Origin: JBJSXF01 sp046086225
GTDB taxonomy: Bacteria > Actinomycetota > Acidimicrobiia > IMCC26256 > PALSA-610
Direction: 5' to 3'
Assembly (NCBI GenBank): GCA_046086225.1
Contig: JBJSXF010000191.1
Location: forward strand, 1-26,063
Length of the DNA: 26,063 nt
The stretch's first letter is position 1. Every line of letters starts with the position of its first letter. A model generated the notes under the pieces. It was not told where the DNA came from, searched no databases, and was given only the letters and a program-made list of their open reading frames with translations. Positions 14,682 to 21,753 of the stretch are shown one piece after another. The position numbers were made by a program, and so were the translations under genes.

Positions 14682-15562
14682 GCATCCTGGTGAACGCAGA
14701 CACAAAGGTGATCGTCCAGGGGCTGACCGGCGGTCAGGGCCGCTTCTACGGACTGCGCAACCGTGATTACGGAACCCGGGTGGTCGGCGGCGTCTCGCCC
14801 AAGAAGGCAGGCACCGACGTCGACGGCATCCCGGTGTTCGCCACGGCCGCCGAGGCGGTCGCAGCGACGGGCGCCGACGCGACGATGGTGATCGTGCCCG
14901 CGCCGGCGGCGGCGGCGGCGGTGATCGAGGCGGCGGAGGCCGGCATCGGACTCATCGTCGTCGTGACCGAGGGCATCCCGATGCACGACGAGGCCCAGTT
15001 CTACAACCGGGTCCTGCGGGACTTCCCCGGGTCGCGGATCCTCGGGCCGAACTGCCCGGGACTCCTCACCCCGGGCGAGTGCAACATCGGGTTCATTCCG
15101 GCCGAGGTGGCGCGAGCCGGGGGTCCGGTCGGCATCGTCAGCCGTTCGGGCACGCTCACGTACCAGGCCCTGAACGAGCTGAACGAGAAGGGCATCGGCG
15201 TCACGACGTGCGTCGGCATCGGCGGTGACCCCGTTCCCGGCACGAGCTTCATCGACTGCCTCGAGCTCTTCGAAGCCGACCCCGACACGAAGGCCGTCAT
15301 CATGTTCGGCGAGATCGGTGGATCGGCCGAGGAGGAAGCAGCCGAGTTCATCGCGGCGAAGATGTCGAAGCCGGTCGTGAGTTATGTGGCCGGGGTCACC
15401 GCCCCGCCCGGCAAGAAGATGGGGCACGCCGGTGCGATCATCTCGGGTTCCAAGGGAACCGCTCAGGCCAAGATGGCTGCGCTCGAAGCGGCTGGGGTCC
15501 GGGTCGCGACCAACCCGACCGCTGCCGGTGAACTCATGGCCGAGGTCGTTGCGGGGCTCTAG
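14678..15562 (+). CDS. sucD: Succinate-CoA ligase, α subunit
   Basis: The 294-aa subunit binds CoA and carries the phosphorylated histidine. Visible are the N-terminal Rossmann CoA-binding region (VQGLTGGQGRFYG, residues 13-25), the VGGVSPKKAG loop at 36-45, GPNCPG near 123-128, VSRSGTLTYQ near 154-163 and the active-site His250 in KKMGHAGAIISG. ATG 14678 overlaps the sucC stop by 4 bases. The strand opposite sucD stays open in the codon-aligned antisense frame, and the convergent gene at 15563-16102 runs into it without a stop. Confidence 0.97.
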   Translation: MSILVNADTKVIVQGLTGGQGRFYGLRNRDYGTRVVGGVSPKKAGTDVDGIPVFATAAEAVAATGADATMVIVPAPAAAAAVIEAAEAGIGLIVVVTEGIPMHDEAQFYNRVLRDFPGSRILGPNCPGLLTPGECNIGFIPAEVARAGGPVGIVSRSGTLTYQALNELNEKGIGVTTCVGIGGDPVPGTSFIDCLELFEADPDTKAVIMFGEIGGSAEEEAAEFIAAKMSKPVVSYVAGVTAPPGKKMGHAGAIISGSKGTAQAKMAALEAAGVRVATNPTAAGELMAEVVAGL

Positions 15563-16102
15563 GCGGGCGATCTTCCGGAGGTCGGCGGGCCCGAGGATCC
15601 CGACGGTGTACACGGCTCGGGCCACTCGGCGGGCCCGACCGAGTTGCACCTCGTAGCCGAGCGCGTCGGCGAGCCGCTTCACCGGGAACCGAGCGTCGAT
15701 CTCCCAGCCTTCGAGGTGCAGGGCGCGGTGGATTTCGACGAGTCGCATCGGTCGTCCGTGCCGGGTGAGCACGGCGAGGGCGGCGAGGCGCAGGGACCGG
15801 CCGCGGACGGGCAGCGCGCCGGGAGCGGGGGGCGGGATCGGTGCGGGTCCGTTGACCCGGGTGTGGCGAAACCCGCGCACGATGTCGTGGGGCTCGACGC
15901 GCGGCCACATCACGATCCGGATCTCGGCCAGCTCGGTGCGGACTTCGGCGAGCCGAGCGCCGAGCTCCTGCTGGGCGGCGTCGAGCTGCCGGGCCCGCTC
16001 GAGGAGCGCGTCGCGGCGGGAGAGGAACTCTTGTCGCGCCTCGGCGCCGAACGGAGGGCGGCGGTAGCGACGGGGTGATCGGGCCGGCTGAACGAATCCC
16101 AC
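15563..16102 (-). CDS. Coiled-coil and winged-helix protein of unknown function; 3' end unresolved
   Basis: I know no named family. GTG 16102 is set by GGAGG six bases upstream. Residues 1-20 are basic, 20-63 form a heptad-like coiled coil rich in Arg/Glu/Ala/Leu, 85-97 are Pro-rich, and 103-165 look like a winged helix (SLRLAALAVLTRHG, then LVEIHRALHLEGW, then RLADALGYEVQLGRARRVARAVY). Protein-like sequence ends near the sucD stop, after about 180 aa. No in-frame stop occurs there: the frame continues antisense through sucD to 14597 (501 aa in all). The coordinates given cover the part with coding character. A one-base shift would meet TAG at 15561-15559. Role: possible DNA-binding protein, with an inverted repeat just upstream. 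Confidence 0.65.
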
Positions 16103-16108
16103 GGACTT

Positions 16109-16113
16109 CCTCC
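16109..16113 (-). promoter_or_regulatory. Ribosome binding site of the coiled-coil/winged-helix gene
   Basis: GGAGG on the minus strand lies 6 bases before GTG 16102. This decides the start over the upstream in-frame candidate near 16180. Confidence 0.75.
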
Positions 16114-16149
16114 GCTCATTGGGGACGATGTGCGGGGGAAGTCGTGGTG

Positions 16150-16155
16150 ACCATA
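16150..16155 (-). promoter_or_regulatory. Putative -10 box of the coiled-coil/winged-helix gene
   Basis: Minus-strand TATGGT (TAnnnT) would give a leader of about 40 bases containing the GGAGG site. It is a weak call without a -35. Confidence 0.3.
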
Positions 16156-16184
16156 CGGGGCACCTGGGACACAACGCCACACAC

Positions 16185-16219
16185 CGTTACAGAGATTCCT
16201 CCGGCGAATCTTCGTAACG
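16185..16219. promoter_or_regulatory. 35-bp inverted repeat, candidate operator
   Basis: Arms CGTTACAGAGATTC (16185-16198) and GAATCTTCGTAACG (16206-16219) are inverted copies with 12 of 14 positions matching, separated by 7 bases. The site lies in the 198-base divergent region between the winged-helix gene (minus) and purN (plus). A further CGTTAC half-site at 16275-16280 precedes the purN -10 box. The size and symmetry are those of a dimeric repressor site. The binding protein is unknown. Confidence 0.6.
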
Positions 16220-16288
16220 CTTTCCGGGGCCGGGTGCCGCTGGGGCTCGATCGGTTGCCCGGCTCGGAGCGTCTCGTTACCCCGGGAC

Positions 16289-16294
16289 TAGGGT
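16289..16294 (+). promoter_or_regulatory. Putative purN-purH-folD -10 box (leaderless)
   Basis: TAGGGT (TAnnnT) ends 6 bases before GTG 16301. No Shine-Dalgarno sequence is present, so purN is likely read from a leaderless mRNA. The CGTTAC half-site lies 8 bases upstream of the box. Confidence 0.5.
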
Positions 16295-16300
16295 TCGGTC

Positions 16301-16852
16301 GTGCGGGTCGGCGTCCTCGCTTCCGGAAGCGGAACCATCTTGGGCGCCATGCTGGATCGGAAGCTTCCCGTTGCCGTCGTTGTTGCCGACCGTGGCTGCC
16401 GGGCACTCGAAATCGCCGAGTCGGCCGGAGTGCCGGCAGTCCTCCTCGAGCGATCCGATTACTCGGCCGAATTCGATCGGGTCGAGTATACGAACCGGGT
16501 CGTGGCGGCTCTCGAAGACCATGCTGTCGACCTCGTTGCAGTCGCGGGCTTCGGCACGATCCTCTCGAAGTCGTTCGTCGACGCCTACGCAGGTCGGGCC
16601 GTCAACACCCACCCGGCGCTCCTCCCCGCGTTCAAGGGCTGGCACGCGGTACGTGATGCGCTCGAGCACGGTGTGAAGATCACCGGCATGACAGTCCACC
16701 TCGTCACCGAGGATGTCGACAGCGGGCCGATCCTCGCCCAGGAAGCCGTTCCCGTCCTCGACGACGACACGGAGGAGACCTTGCACGAGCGGATCAAGGA
16801 AGTGGAGCGCCGGCTCTACCCCGAAGTGGTCGCAAGGTTGGCAGAGCGATGA
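16301..16852 (+). CDS. purN: Phosphoribosylglycinamide formyltransferase (GAR transformylase)
   Basis: PurN transfers a formyl group from 10-formyltetrahydrofolate to GAR, the third step of purine synthesis. The 183-aa product has the N-terminal VLASGSGTIL phosphate-binding loop (residues 5-14). The catalytic triad Asn102, His104 and Asp140 appears in VNTHPALLPAF and the VTEDVDSGPIL block, with the same His-Asp spacing of 36 as E. coli PurN. The usual SNLQA of the loop is replaced by TILGA. The start is GTG 16301, just after a -10 box. The gene overlaps purH by 4 bases; folD downstream provides the folate cofactor. Confidence 0.95.
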   Translation: MRVGVLASGSGTILGAMLDRKLPVAVVVADRGCRALEIAESAGVPAVLLERSDYSAEFDRVEYTNRVVAALEDHAVDLVAVAGFGTILSKSFVDAYAGRAVNTHPALLPAFKGWHAVRDALEHGVKITGMTVHLVTEDVDSGPILAQEAVPVLDDDTEETLHERIKEVERRLYPEVVARLAER

Positions 16853-18366
16853 GGGTGCGCATCCGCCGGGCGCTGGTCTCCGTGTGGGACAAGGCCGAAC
16901 TCATCGACCTCGCCCGGGGATTGCACGCGCTCGGCGTCGAGATCGTCTCCTCGGGGAACACCTCGTCGGCGCTCGAAGCCGCCGGTATCCCGGTCACCCG
17001 AGTCGAAGCGGTGACCGGCTCACCCGAGATGCTCGACGGTCGCGTGAAGACGCTGCACCCGAACATCCACGGAGGGCTCCTCGCCGACCTGGGTCGGGAT
17101 CGGCACCGCGACGATCTCGACCGCCACGGCATTCGCCCCTTCGAGCTCGTCGTCTCGAACCTCTACCCGTTCCTCGAGCAGCCCGACATCGAGACCATCG
17201 ACATCGGTGGTCCGGCGATGACCCGGGCCGCGGCCAAGAACCACGCATGGGTGACGATCGTCACTTCGCCTGAGCAGTACGGCCCACTCCTCGAGGAGCT
17301 CCGGGCCAATGACGGCACCGTCGGACCCGAGACCCGACGGTCATTCGCGCTCGAGGCCTTCGCCCGCACCGCGGCCTACGACGCGGCGATCGTCTCCTGG
17401 CTCCAGACCGACGAGCTGCTCCCCCGGCACCTTGTCCTGCCGCTCGAGCGCACCGCCGAAGCGCTCCGCTACGGCGAGAACCCGCACCAAGCCGCGGCGC
17501 GCTACCGGCGCCCCGGTGTCGAGAGTTGGTGGGATACGGCGGAGCAGCACAGCGGCCTCGCCCTCTCCTACCTCAACTTTTACGACACCGACGCCGCATG
17601 GCGCCTCGTCCACGACCTCGGCGATCAGCCGGCCTGCGCCGTCATCAAGCATGCGAACCCGTGCGGCGCCGCTGTTGCCCCGACCCTCGCCGGCGCATAC
17701 GAGCGGGCCCTCGCCTGCGACGAGCAGTCGGCGTTCGGTGGGATCGTCGCGCTCAACCGTCCCGTCGACACCGAAACGGTCGAACGTATGGTCGCGGGCC
17801 CGCAAGCCGACGTGATCGTCGCCCCCGGTTACGCACCCGGGGCGATCGAGGCACTGCGGGCCAAGCGGAAGAACACCCGCATCCTCGAAGGTCCTCCGCC
17901 GGTCGTCGACCCGTACGAGGTTCGCCAAATCACCGGCGGCTTCCTCGTGCAGGCCGCCCACCACTTCGCCGCCCGACGCGACGACTGGCGCGTCGTCACG
18001 AAGGTCGCTCCGACCACCGACCAGTGGCGCGACCTCGAGCTGGCGTGGCGGCTGTGCGGTCACGTCAAGTCGAATGCGATCGTGCTGGTCCGCGACGGCC
18101 AGGCAGTCGGCATCGGTGCCGGCCAGCAGAAGCGAGTGGACTCGGCGGAGATCGCGGCCCGGAAAGCCGCGGGCCGGGCCGTCGGCGGGGCCTGCGCGAG
18201 CGACGCGTTCTACCCGTTCGAGGACGGCATCGAGGCTGCGGCCGCCGCCGGGGTCGCGGCGGTCGTGCAACCCGGCGGCGCGATGCGCGACGAGCAGGTC
18301 ATTGCCCGGGCCGACGAGCTCGGACTGGCCATGGTCCTCACCGGCGAACGGCACTTCCTCCACTGA
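16849..18366 (+). CDS. purH: Bifunctional AICAR formyltransferase / IMP cyclohydrolase
   Basis: PurH carries out the last two steps to IMP. The 505-aa product has the N-terminal cyclohydrolase (MGS-like) domain, about residues 1-190, with ALVSVWDKAEL, SSGNTSSAL, GRVKTLHPNIHGGLL and SNLYPF. The C-terminal AICAR transformylase, about 200-505, contains catalytic Lys267 and His268 in IKHANPCG, plus SAFGGIVALNRPVD, KSNAIVL, GAGQQKRVD and SDAFYPFEDGIE. Length and order are standard. ATG 16849 overlaps the purN stop by 4 bases, and its TGA shares one base with the folD ATG (TGATG), so the three genes are translationally linked. Confidence 0.97.
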   Translation: MRVRIRRALVSVWDKAELIDLARGLHALGVEIVSSGNTSSALEAAGIPVTRVEAVTGSPEMLDGRVKTLHPNIHGGLLADLGRDRHRDDLDRHGIRPFELVVSNLYPFLEQPDIETIDIGGPAMTRAAAKNHAWVTIVTSPEQYGPLLEELRANDGTVGPETRRSFALEAFARTAAYDAAIVSWLQTDELLPRHLVLPLERTAEALRYGENPHQAAARYRRPGVESWWDTAEQHSGLALSYLNFYDTDAAWRLVHDLGDQPACAVIKHANPCGAAVAPTLAGAYERALACDEQSAFGGIVALNRPVDTETVERMVAGPQADVIVAPGYAPGAIEALRAKRKNTRILEGPPPVVDPYEVRQITGGFLVQAAHHFAARRDDWRVVTKVAPTTDQWRDLELAWRLCGHVKSNAIVLVRDGQAVGIGAGQQKRVDSAEIAARKAAGRAVGGACASDAFYPFEDGIEAAAAAGVAAVVQPGGAMRDEQVIARADELGLAMVLTGERHFLH

Positions 18367-19238
18367 TGGCGGCCACCCTGCTCGACGGCAACGCCCTGGC
18401 CGCCTCGGTCAAGGCCGATCTCGAGGACCGGGTCGCGGTGCTCGCAACCCGAGGCATCACGCCGGGGCTCGGAACCATCCTCGTCGGCGACGATCCGAAC
18501 AGTCACGCCTACGTGCGGCTCAAGCGCCAGGATTCCGCCGAGATCGGCATCCGGTCGATCCATACCGAGCTCCCCGCCGATGTCGGCCAGGCCGAGCTCG
18601 ATGCCGTCATCGACGCCTACAACGCGGATCCGGCGGTCGACGGCTACATCGTCCAAGTTCCGCTGCCCGGCCACCTCGACGAAGCGGCGACGCTTATGCG
18701 CATCGACCCGGCGAAGGATGCCGACGGACTCCATCCGGTGAACCTCGGTCGGCTCGTACAAGGCCAGGTCGGGCCCCGACCCTGCACGCCGCTCGGGATT
18801 CAGGCCCTGCTCGCGGCCAACTCGGTTCCGATCGAAGGGCAGCACGTCGTGATCATCGGTCGGGGGCTCACGATCGGGCGACCGCTCACGCTTCTGCTCA
18901 CGCTGAAGGAGCCCCACGCGAACGCCACGGTGACGGTGTGTCACACGGGTTCCCACTTCCTGCCGACGTACACCCTCGCGGCCGACATCATCATCGCCGC
19001 GGCCGGCCGTCCGTCGATCGTCACGCCCGACATGGTCCGGCCCGGAGCGGCTCTCGTGAGCGCGGGGATGACCATGGACGGGCGGCGCCTGGTGCCCGAC
19101 ATCGACGAGGCCTGTGCGGAGGTCGCGGGCTGGATCACGCCGCGACTGGGTGGTGTCGGACCGACCACCCGGGCAATGCTGCTCCGTCAGACCGTCGAAG
19201 CCGCCGAGCGCAGGGCCCAGCGCGGAGGTGCCGCATGA
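18366..19238 (+). CDS. folD: Methylenetetrahydrofolate dehydrogenase / cyclohydrolase
   Basis: FolD interconverts 5,10-methylene- and 10-formyl-tetrahydrofolate, supplying the formyl donor used by PurN and PurH. The 290-aa product has catalytic Tyr49 and Lys53 in AYVRLKRQ, the VQVPLPGHLDE motif, KDADGLHP, the dinucleotide loop GRGLTIGRPL (the actinobacterial variant of GRSxxVGxP) and the C-terminal TPRLGGVGPTTRAMLL. Usual forms have TPVPGGVGPMT, so Arg-Leu in place of Val-Pro is a small deviation. ATG 18366 overlaps the purH stop by one base. The gene overlaps the downstream zinc-ribbon gene by 4 bases. Confidence 0.96.
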   Translation: MAATLLDGNALAASVKADLEDRVAVLATRGITPGLGTILVGDDPNSHAYVRLKRQDSAEIGIRSIHTELPADVGQAELDAVIDAYNADPAVDGYIVQVPLPGHLDEAATLMRIDPAKDADGLHPVNLGRLVQGQVGPRPCTPLGIQALLAANSVPIEGQHVVIIGRGLTIGRPLTLLLTLKEPHANATVTVCHTGSHFLPTYTLAADIIIAAAGRPSIVTPDMVRPGAALVSAGMTMDGRRLVPDIDEACAEVAGWITPRLGGVGPTTRAMLLRQTVEAAERRAQRGGAA

Positions 19239-19444
19239 GTACCGAGGAACCCAGGACGCTGCCGACCTGCGCGGTGTGCCGGACGGTTGTGACCGCCGAC
19301 GCCGCCCGCTGTCCGGTCTGCGGTCTCGATCGTCCGGCGGCCCGGGGGAGCAGCGTCCTCGGTCGCCAGGCCCTCTGGACCCTCGCCGGTGCCGTCGCCG
19401 TGGTGTACGTCGTCGTCCTCGCGATCGTCGCGGCCGCCCGCTGA
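19235..19444 (+). CDS. Small zinc-ribbon membrane protein
   Basis: This 69-aa protein has a CxxC-x10-CxxC zinc ribbon (C12, C15, C26, C29) at the cytoplasmic-looking N-terminus. A single hydrophobic helix at about residues 46-67 (LWTLAGAVAVVYVVVLAIVA) ends the protein almost immediately. It overlaps folD by 4 bases (ATGA) and so belongs to the pur operon. The function is unknown; small zinc-ribbon tail-anchored proteins are often adaptors or quality-control components, but nothing here decides it. Confidence 0.8.
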   Translation: MSTEEPRTLPTCAVCRTVVTADAARCPVCGLDRPAARGSSVLGRQALWTLAGAVAVVYVVVLAIVAAAR

Positions 19445-19454
19445 CCGAGACGCC

Positions 19455-20234
19455 GTGCTCCTCGCTGCGCTCGACATCCGGCACACCCGTCGGCACATGC
19501 CGATCCGCCGGGTCGCGCTCGAGCAGGCCTACCTCCCCACCTCGGGGCCCGGGCACGGCATCGCGCTCCTGGGCGCCGTCGTACGTGAGCACCTCCCGGC
19601 CGTCGAGGACGACGGTCGTGAGCTCCTCGTCCGGCTCCTCCGCGACGCCCGCAGCGGTCTGTCCATCCCCCGGATCGCGCTCCGCCACCGCCTCCAGCAC
19701 GACGTGCACGGCCTCGACCGCTCGAGCCACCGCGTGCTCGGCGAGGACGGGGCTGCGGTCGTCGAGCTCGATCTGCACGGGTCTCCCGTGCCCCAGGTGC
19801 TCGGCGCGGTGCTCGGTGCGGCGTCGCTCCCGGGCTCGGCCCGAGCGGCGGCACTCGACGTCATCGGGCTCGTCGTGGCGGGCCGTTGGCGGGGCCTCGC
19901 CCGGGGGGTGACGGTCCGCCGCCTGGCCGGGTCCGAGTGGGATGCGCCGCCCTTGGCGACGCCCGGCCAATGGCGGCCGGGCGGCCCGCCCGAGGAGGTC
20001 GCCTGGTCGGGCTTCGACCCCGACCTGCGCTGGGCGATGGAGACCCTCGGTTTGCGGGCCGGGATGCGCATCGCCCGAGGCGACGTCAACCGTCGGTTCC
20101 GGCGGCTGCTGCGCGAAGCCCATCCCGACGGCGGCGGGAACGCGACAGCGGCGGCCGCCCGGATCGCCGAGCTGACCGAGGCCCGCACCCTGCTCCTCGC
20201 CGTCGCTTCGGACGAGGTTGCGGGCGAGGGCTAG
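19455..20234 (+). CDS. J-domain-containing protein with an uncharacterised N-terminal region
   Basis: The 259-aa product ends in a J-like domain (about residues 196-250) with the HPD tripeptide at 223-225, embedded in NRRFRRLLREAHPDGGG, and a following helix (AARIAELTEARTLLL). HPD is the element with which J-proteins stimulate DnaK ATPase. Residues 1-140 hold Leu/Arg/His-rich segments with a repeated R-V/I-AL pattern, and 140-195 are linker-like with many Trp and Pro. GTG 19455 is taken as the start; ATG 19497 is an alternative. It follows the zinc-ribbon gene by 10 bases, so it is probably the last gene of the pur operon. The C-terminal J domain and unknown front part make it a specialised co-chaperone candidate. 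Confidence 0.75.
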   Translation: MLLAALDIRHTRRHMPIRRVALEQAYLPTSGPGHGIALLGAVVREHLPAVEDDGRELLVRLLRDARSGLSIPRIALRHRLQHDVHGLDRSSHRVLGEDGAAVVELDLHGSPVPQVLGAVLGAASLPGSARAAALDVIGLVVAGRWRGLARGVTVRRLAGSEWDAPPLATPGQWRPGGPPEEVAWSGFDPDLRWAMETLGLRAGMRIARGDVNRRFRRLLREAHPDGGGNATAAAARIAELTEARTLLLAVASDEVAGEG

Positions 20235-20237
20235 GTT
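20232..20237 (+). promoter_or_regulatory. Putative mdh -10 box (leaderless)
   Basis: TAGGTT (TAnnnT) contains the stop codon of the J-domain gene and ends 8 bases before GTG 20246. The layout is nearly identical to that of sucC. Confidence 0.55.
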
Positions 20238-20245
20238 TCGCCCTC

Positions 20246-21229
20246 GTGAACGAACCCGTACGCGTTGCCATCACCGGCGCAGCCGGCCAGATCGGATACA
20301 GCCTGGTCTTCCGGGCGGCGAGTGGCGATCTGCTCGGCCCTGACCAGCCCGTCATCCTCTCCCTCCTCGAGGTCACCCCGGCGCTCGGCGCGCTGGCCGG
20401 TGTCGTCATGGAGCTCCAGGACTGCGCGTTCCCGCTCCTCGCCGGGGTCGAGACCTCCGACGACGCGAACGCCGCGTTCGCCGGAGCGAACTACGCCCTC
20501 CTGGTCGGCTCGCGGCCCCGCACGAAGGGCATGGAGCGCCGGGAGCTGCTCGAGGTCAACGGCGCGATCTTCACGGCGCAGGGCCGAGCCCTCGCCGCCG
20601 GGGCCGCCGACGACATCCGCGTGCTCGTGGTCGGTAACCCGGCGAACACCAACTGCCTCATCGCGATGAGCAATGCCGGATCGATCCCGCGGGACCGGTT
20701 CACGGCGATGACCCGCCTCGATCACAACCGGGCGATGGCCCAGATCGCGGGGAAGGTCGGCACGCCGATCACCGCGGTGCAGAAGATGACGATCTGGGGC
20801 AACCACTCGGCGACCCAGTATCCCGACCTGTTCCGCACCGAGATCGACGGGAAGATCGCCGCCGGTCTGGTCGACCAGACCTGGATCGAGAACGACTTCA
20901 TCCCGACCGTTCAGCAGCGCGGCGCGGCGATCATCGAGGCCCGGGGGGCATCGAGCGCCGCCTCGGCGGCGAACGCAGCCCTGAACCACGTCCGGGATTG
21001 GACGCTCGGCACGCCGGCCGGAGACTGGGTGAGCATGGCGGTCTGCTCCGACGGCTCGTACGGCGTGCCCGAAGGGCTCATCTCGTCGTTCCCGTGCACG
21101 ACGGCGGCCGGCGAGTGGTCGATCGTCCAGGGCCTCGAGCTCGACGAGTTCTCCCGGGCCCGGATCGACGCTTCGGTTGCCGAGCTCGGCGAGGAGCGCG
21201 ACACCGTCGCCGACCTCGGTCTCATCTGA
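20246..21229 (+). CDS. mdh: Malate dehydrogenase (NAD-dependent)
   Basis: It oxidises malate to oxaloacetate in the TCA cycle. The 327-aa product is of the cytosolic/type 2 MDH group: NAD-binding loop GAAGQIG at residues 11-17, GSRPRTKGMERRELLEVN near 88-105 (substrate-binding Arg region), VVGNPANTN at 128-136, TRLDHNRA with Asp159, and catalytic His187 in IWGNHSATQYPD. The start is GTG 20246, following a -10 box by 8 bases. ogt follows 5 bases after the stop. Confidence 0.97.
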   Translation: MNEPVRVAITGAAGQIGYSLVFRAASGDLLGPDQPVILSLLEVTPALGALAGVVMELQDCAFPLLAGVETSDDANAAFAGANYALLVGSRPRTKGMERRELLEVNGAIFTAQGRALAAGAADDIRVLVVGNPANTNCLIAMSNAGSIPRDRFTAMTRLDHNRAMAQIAGKVGTPITAVQKMTIWGNHSATQYPDLFRTEIDGKIAAGLVDQTWIENDFIPTVQQRGAAIIEARGASSAASAANAALNHVRDWTLGTPAGDWVSMAVCSDGSYGVPEGLISSFPCTTAAGEWSIVQGLELDEFSRARIDASVAELGEERDTVADLGLI

Positions 21230-21234
21230 GTCGG

Positions 21235-21753
21235 ATGGTGACCGGGGCTTGCTCGCGCTGGTGGCAGCAGGAGACTCCGTACGGGACGATCACGGTCGTC
21301 GTCGGCGACCTCGGCGTGCGCCGCATCACGCTCCCGTCCGCCGGGGATGAGCCATCCGATCCGGTCGGGTGGCCCGGCCGGCCCGGTCCGACCCGGCCCG
21401 ATCGGCGAATCGAGTCGGTGCTCGCCGGCTGGTTCACCGGGCGTCGACGGGTACTCGACTTGCCCGTCGACCTCGATGATCTGACGCCGTTCCGGAGGGA
21501 GGTGCTCACCGCCCTCGCTCGCGAGGTGCCCTGGGGTGAGACCGTCACCTACGGGGAGCTCGCCGCGCTCGCCGGACGCCCGGGCGCGGCCCGCGCGGTC
21601 GGCACGACCCTGGCCGCGAACCCGGTGCCGTTCATCATCCCGTGCCACCGGGTGACGGCCGCGACCGGGATTGGTGGCTTCGGCGGTCGAGCGGACCGCG
21701 TCGGACTCAAGCGGGCGCTGCTGGACCGCGAACGGGCTTCGAGACCTCGCTGA
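21235..21753 (+). CDS. ogt: Methylated-DNA-protein cysteine methyltransferase (Ogt)
   Basis: Ogt removes alkyl groups from O6-methylguanine in DNA by irreversible transfer to its own cysteine. The 172-aa product has the acceptor Cys137 in the PFIIPCHRV motif, the PWGETVTYGELA helix-turn-helix start near 99-110, the RAVGTTLAANP block and a C-terminal GFGGR----LKRALLDRE. ATG 21235 lies 5 bases after mdh without a clear Shine-Dalgarno sequence, so it is probably translated from the mdh transcript. Its 3' end overlaps the fumarase gene by 47 bases tail to tail. Confidence 0.94.
   Translation: MVTGACSRWWQQETPYGTITVVVGDLGVRRITLPSAGDEPSDPVGWPGRPGPTRPDRRIESVLAGWFTGRRRVLDLPVDLDDLTPFRREVLTALAREVPWGETVTYGELAALAGRPGAARAVGTTLAANPVPFIIPCHRVTAATGIGGFGGRADRVGLKRALLDRERASRPR

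Noticed and set aside
15563..15643. Possible bidirectional terminator between sucD and the convergent winged-helix gene.
   Set aside because: No stem with a following T-run is visible; no factor-independent terminator could be supported anywhere in the window.
16103..16180. Upstream in-frame start near 16180 for the coiled-coil/winged-helix gene.
   Set aside because: GTG 16102 has GGAGG at 6 bases, and the extra 26 codons would run across the likely -10 box.
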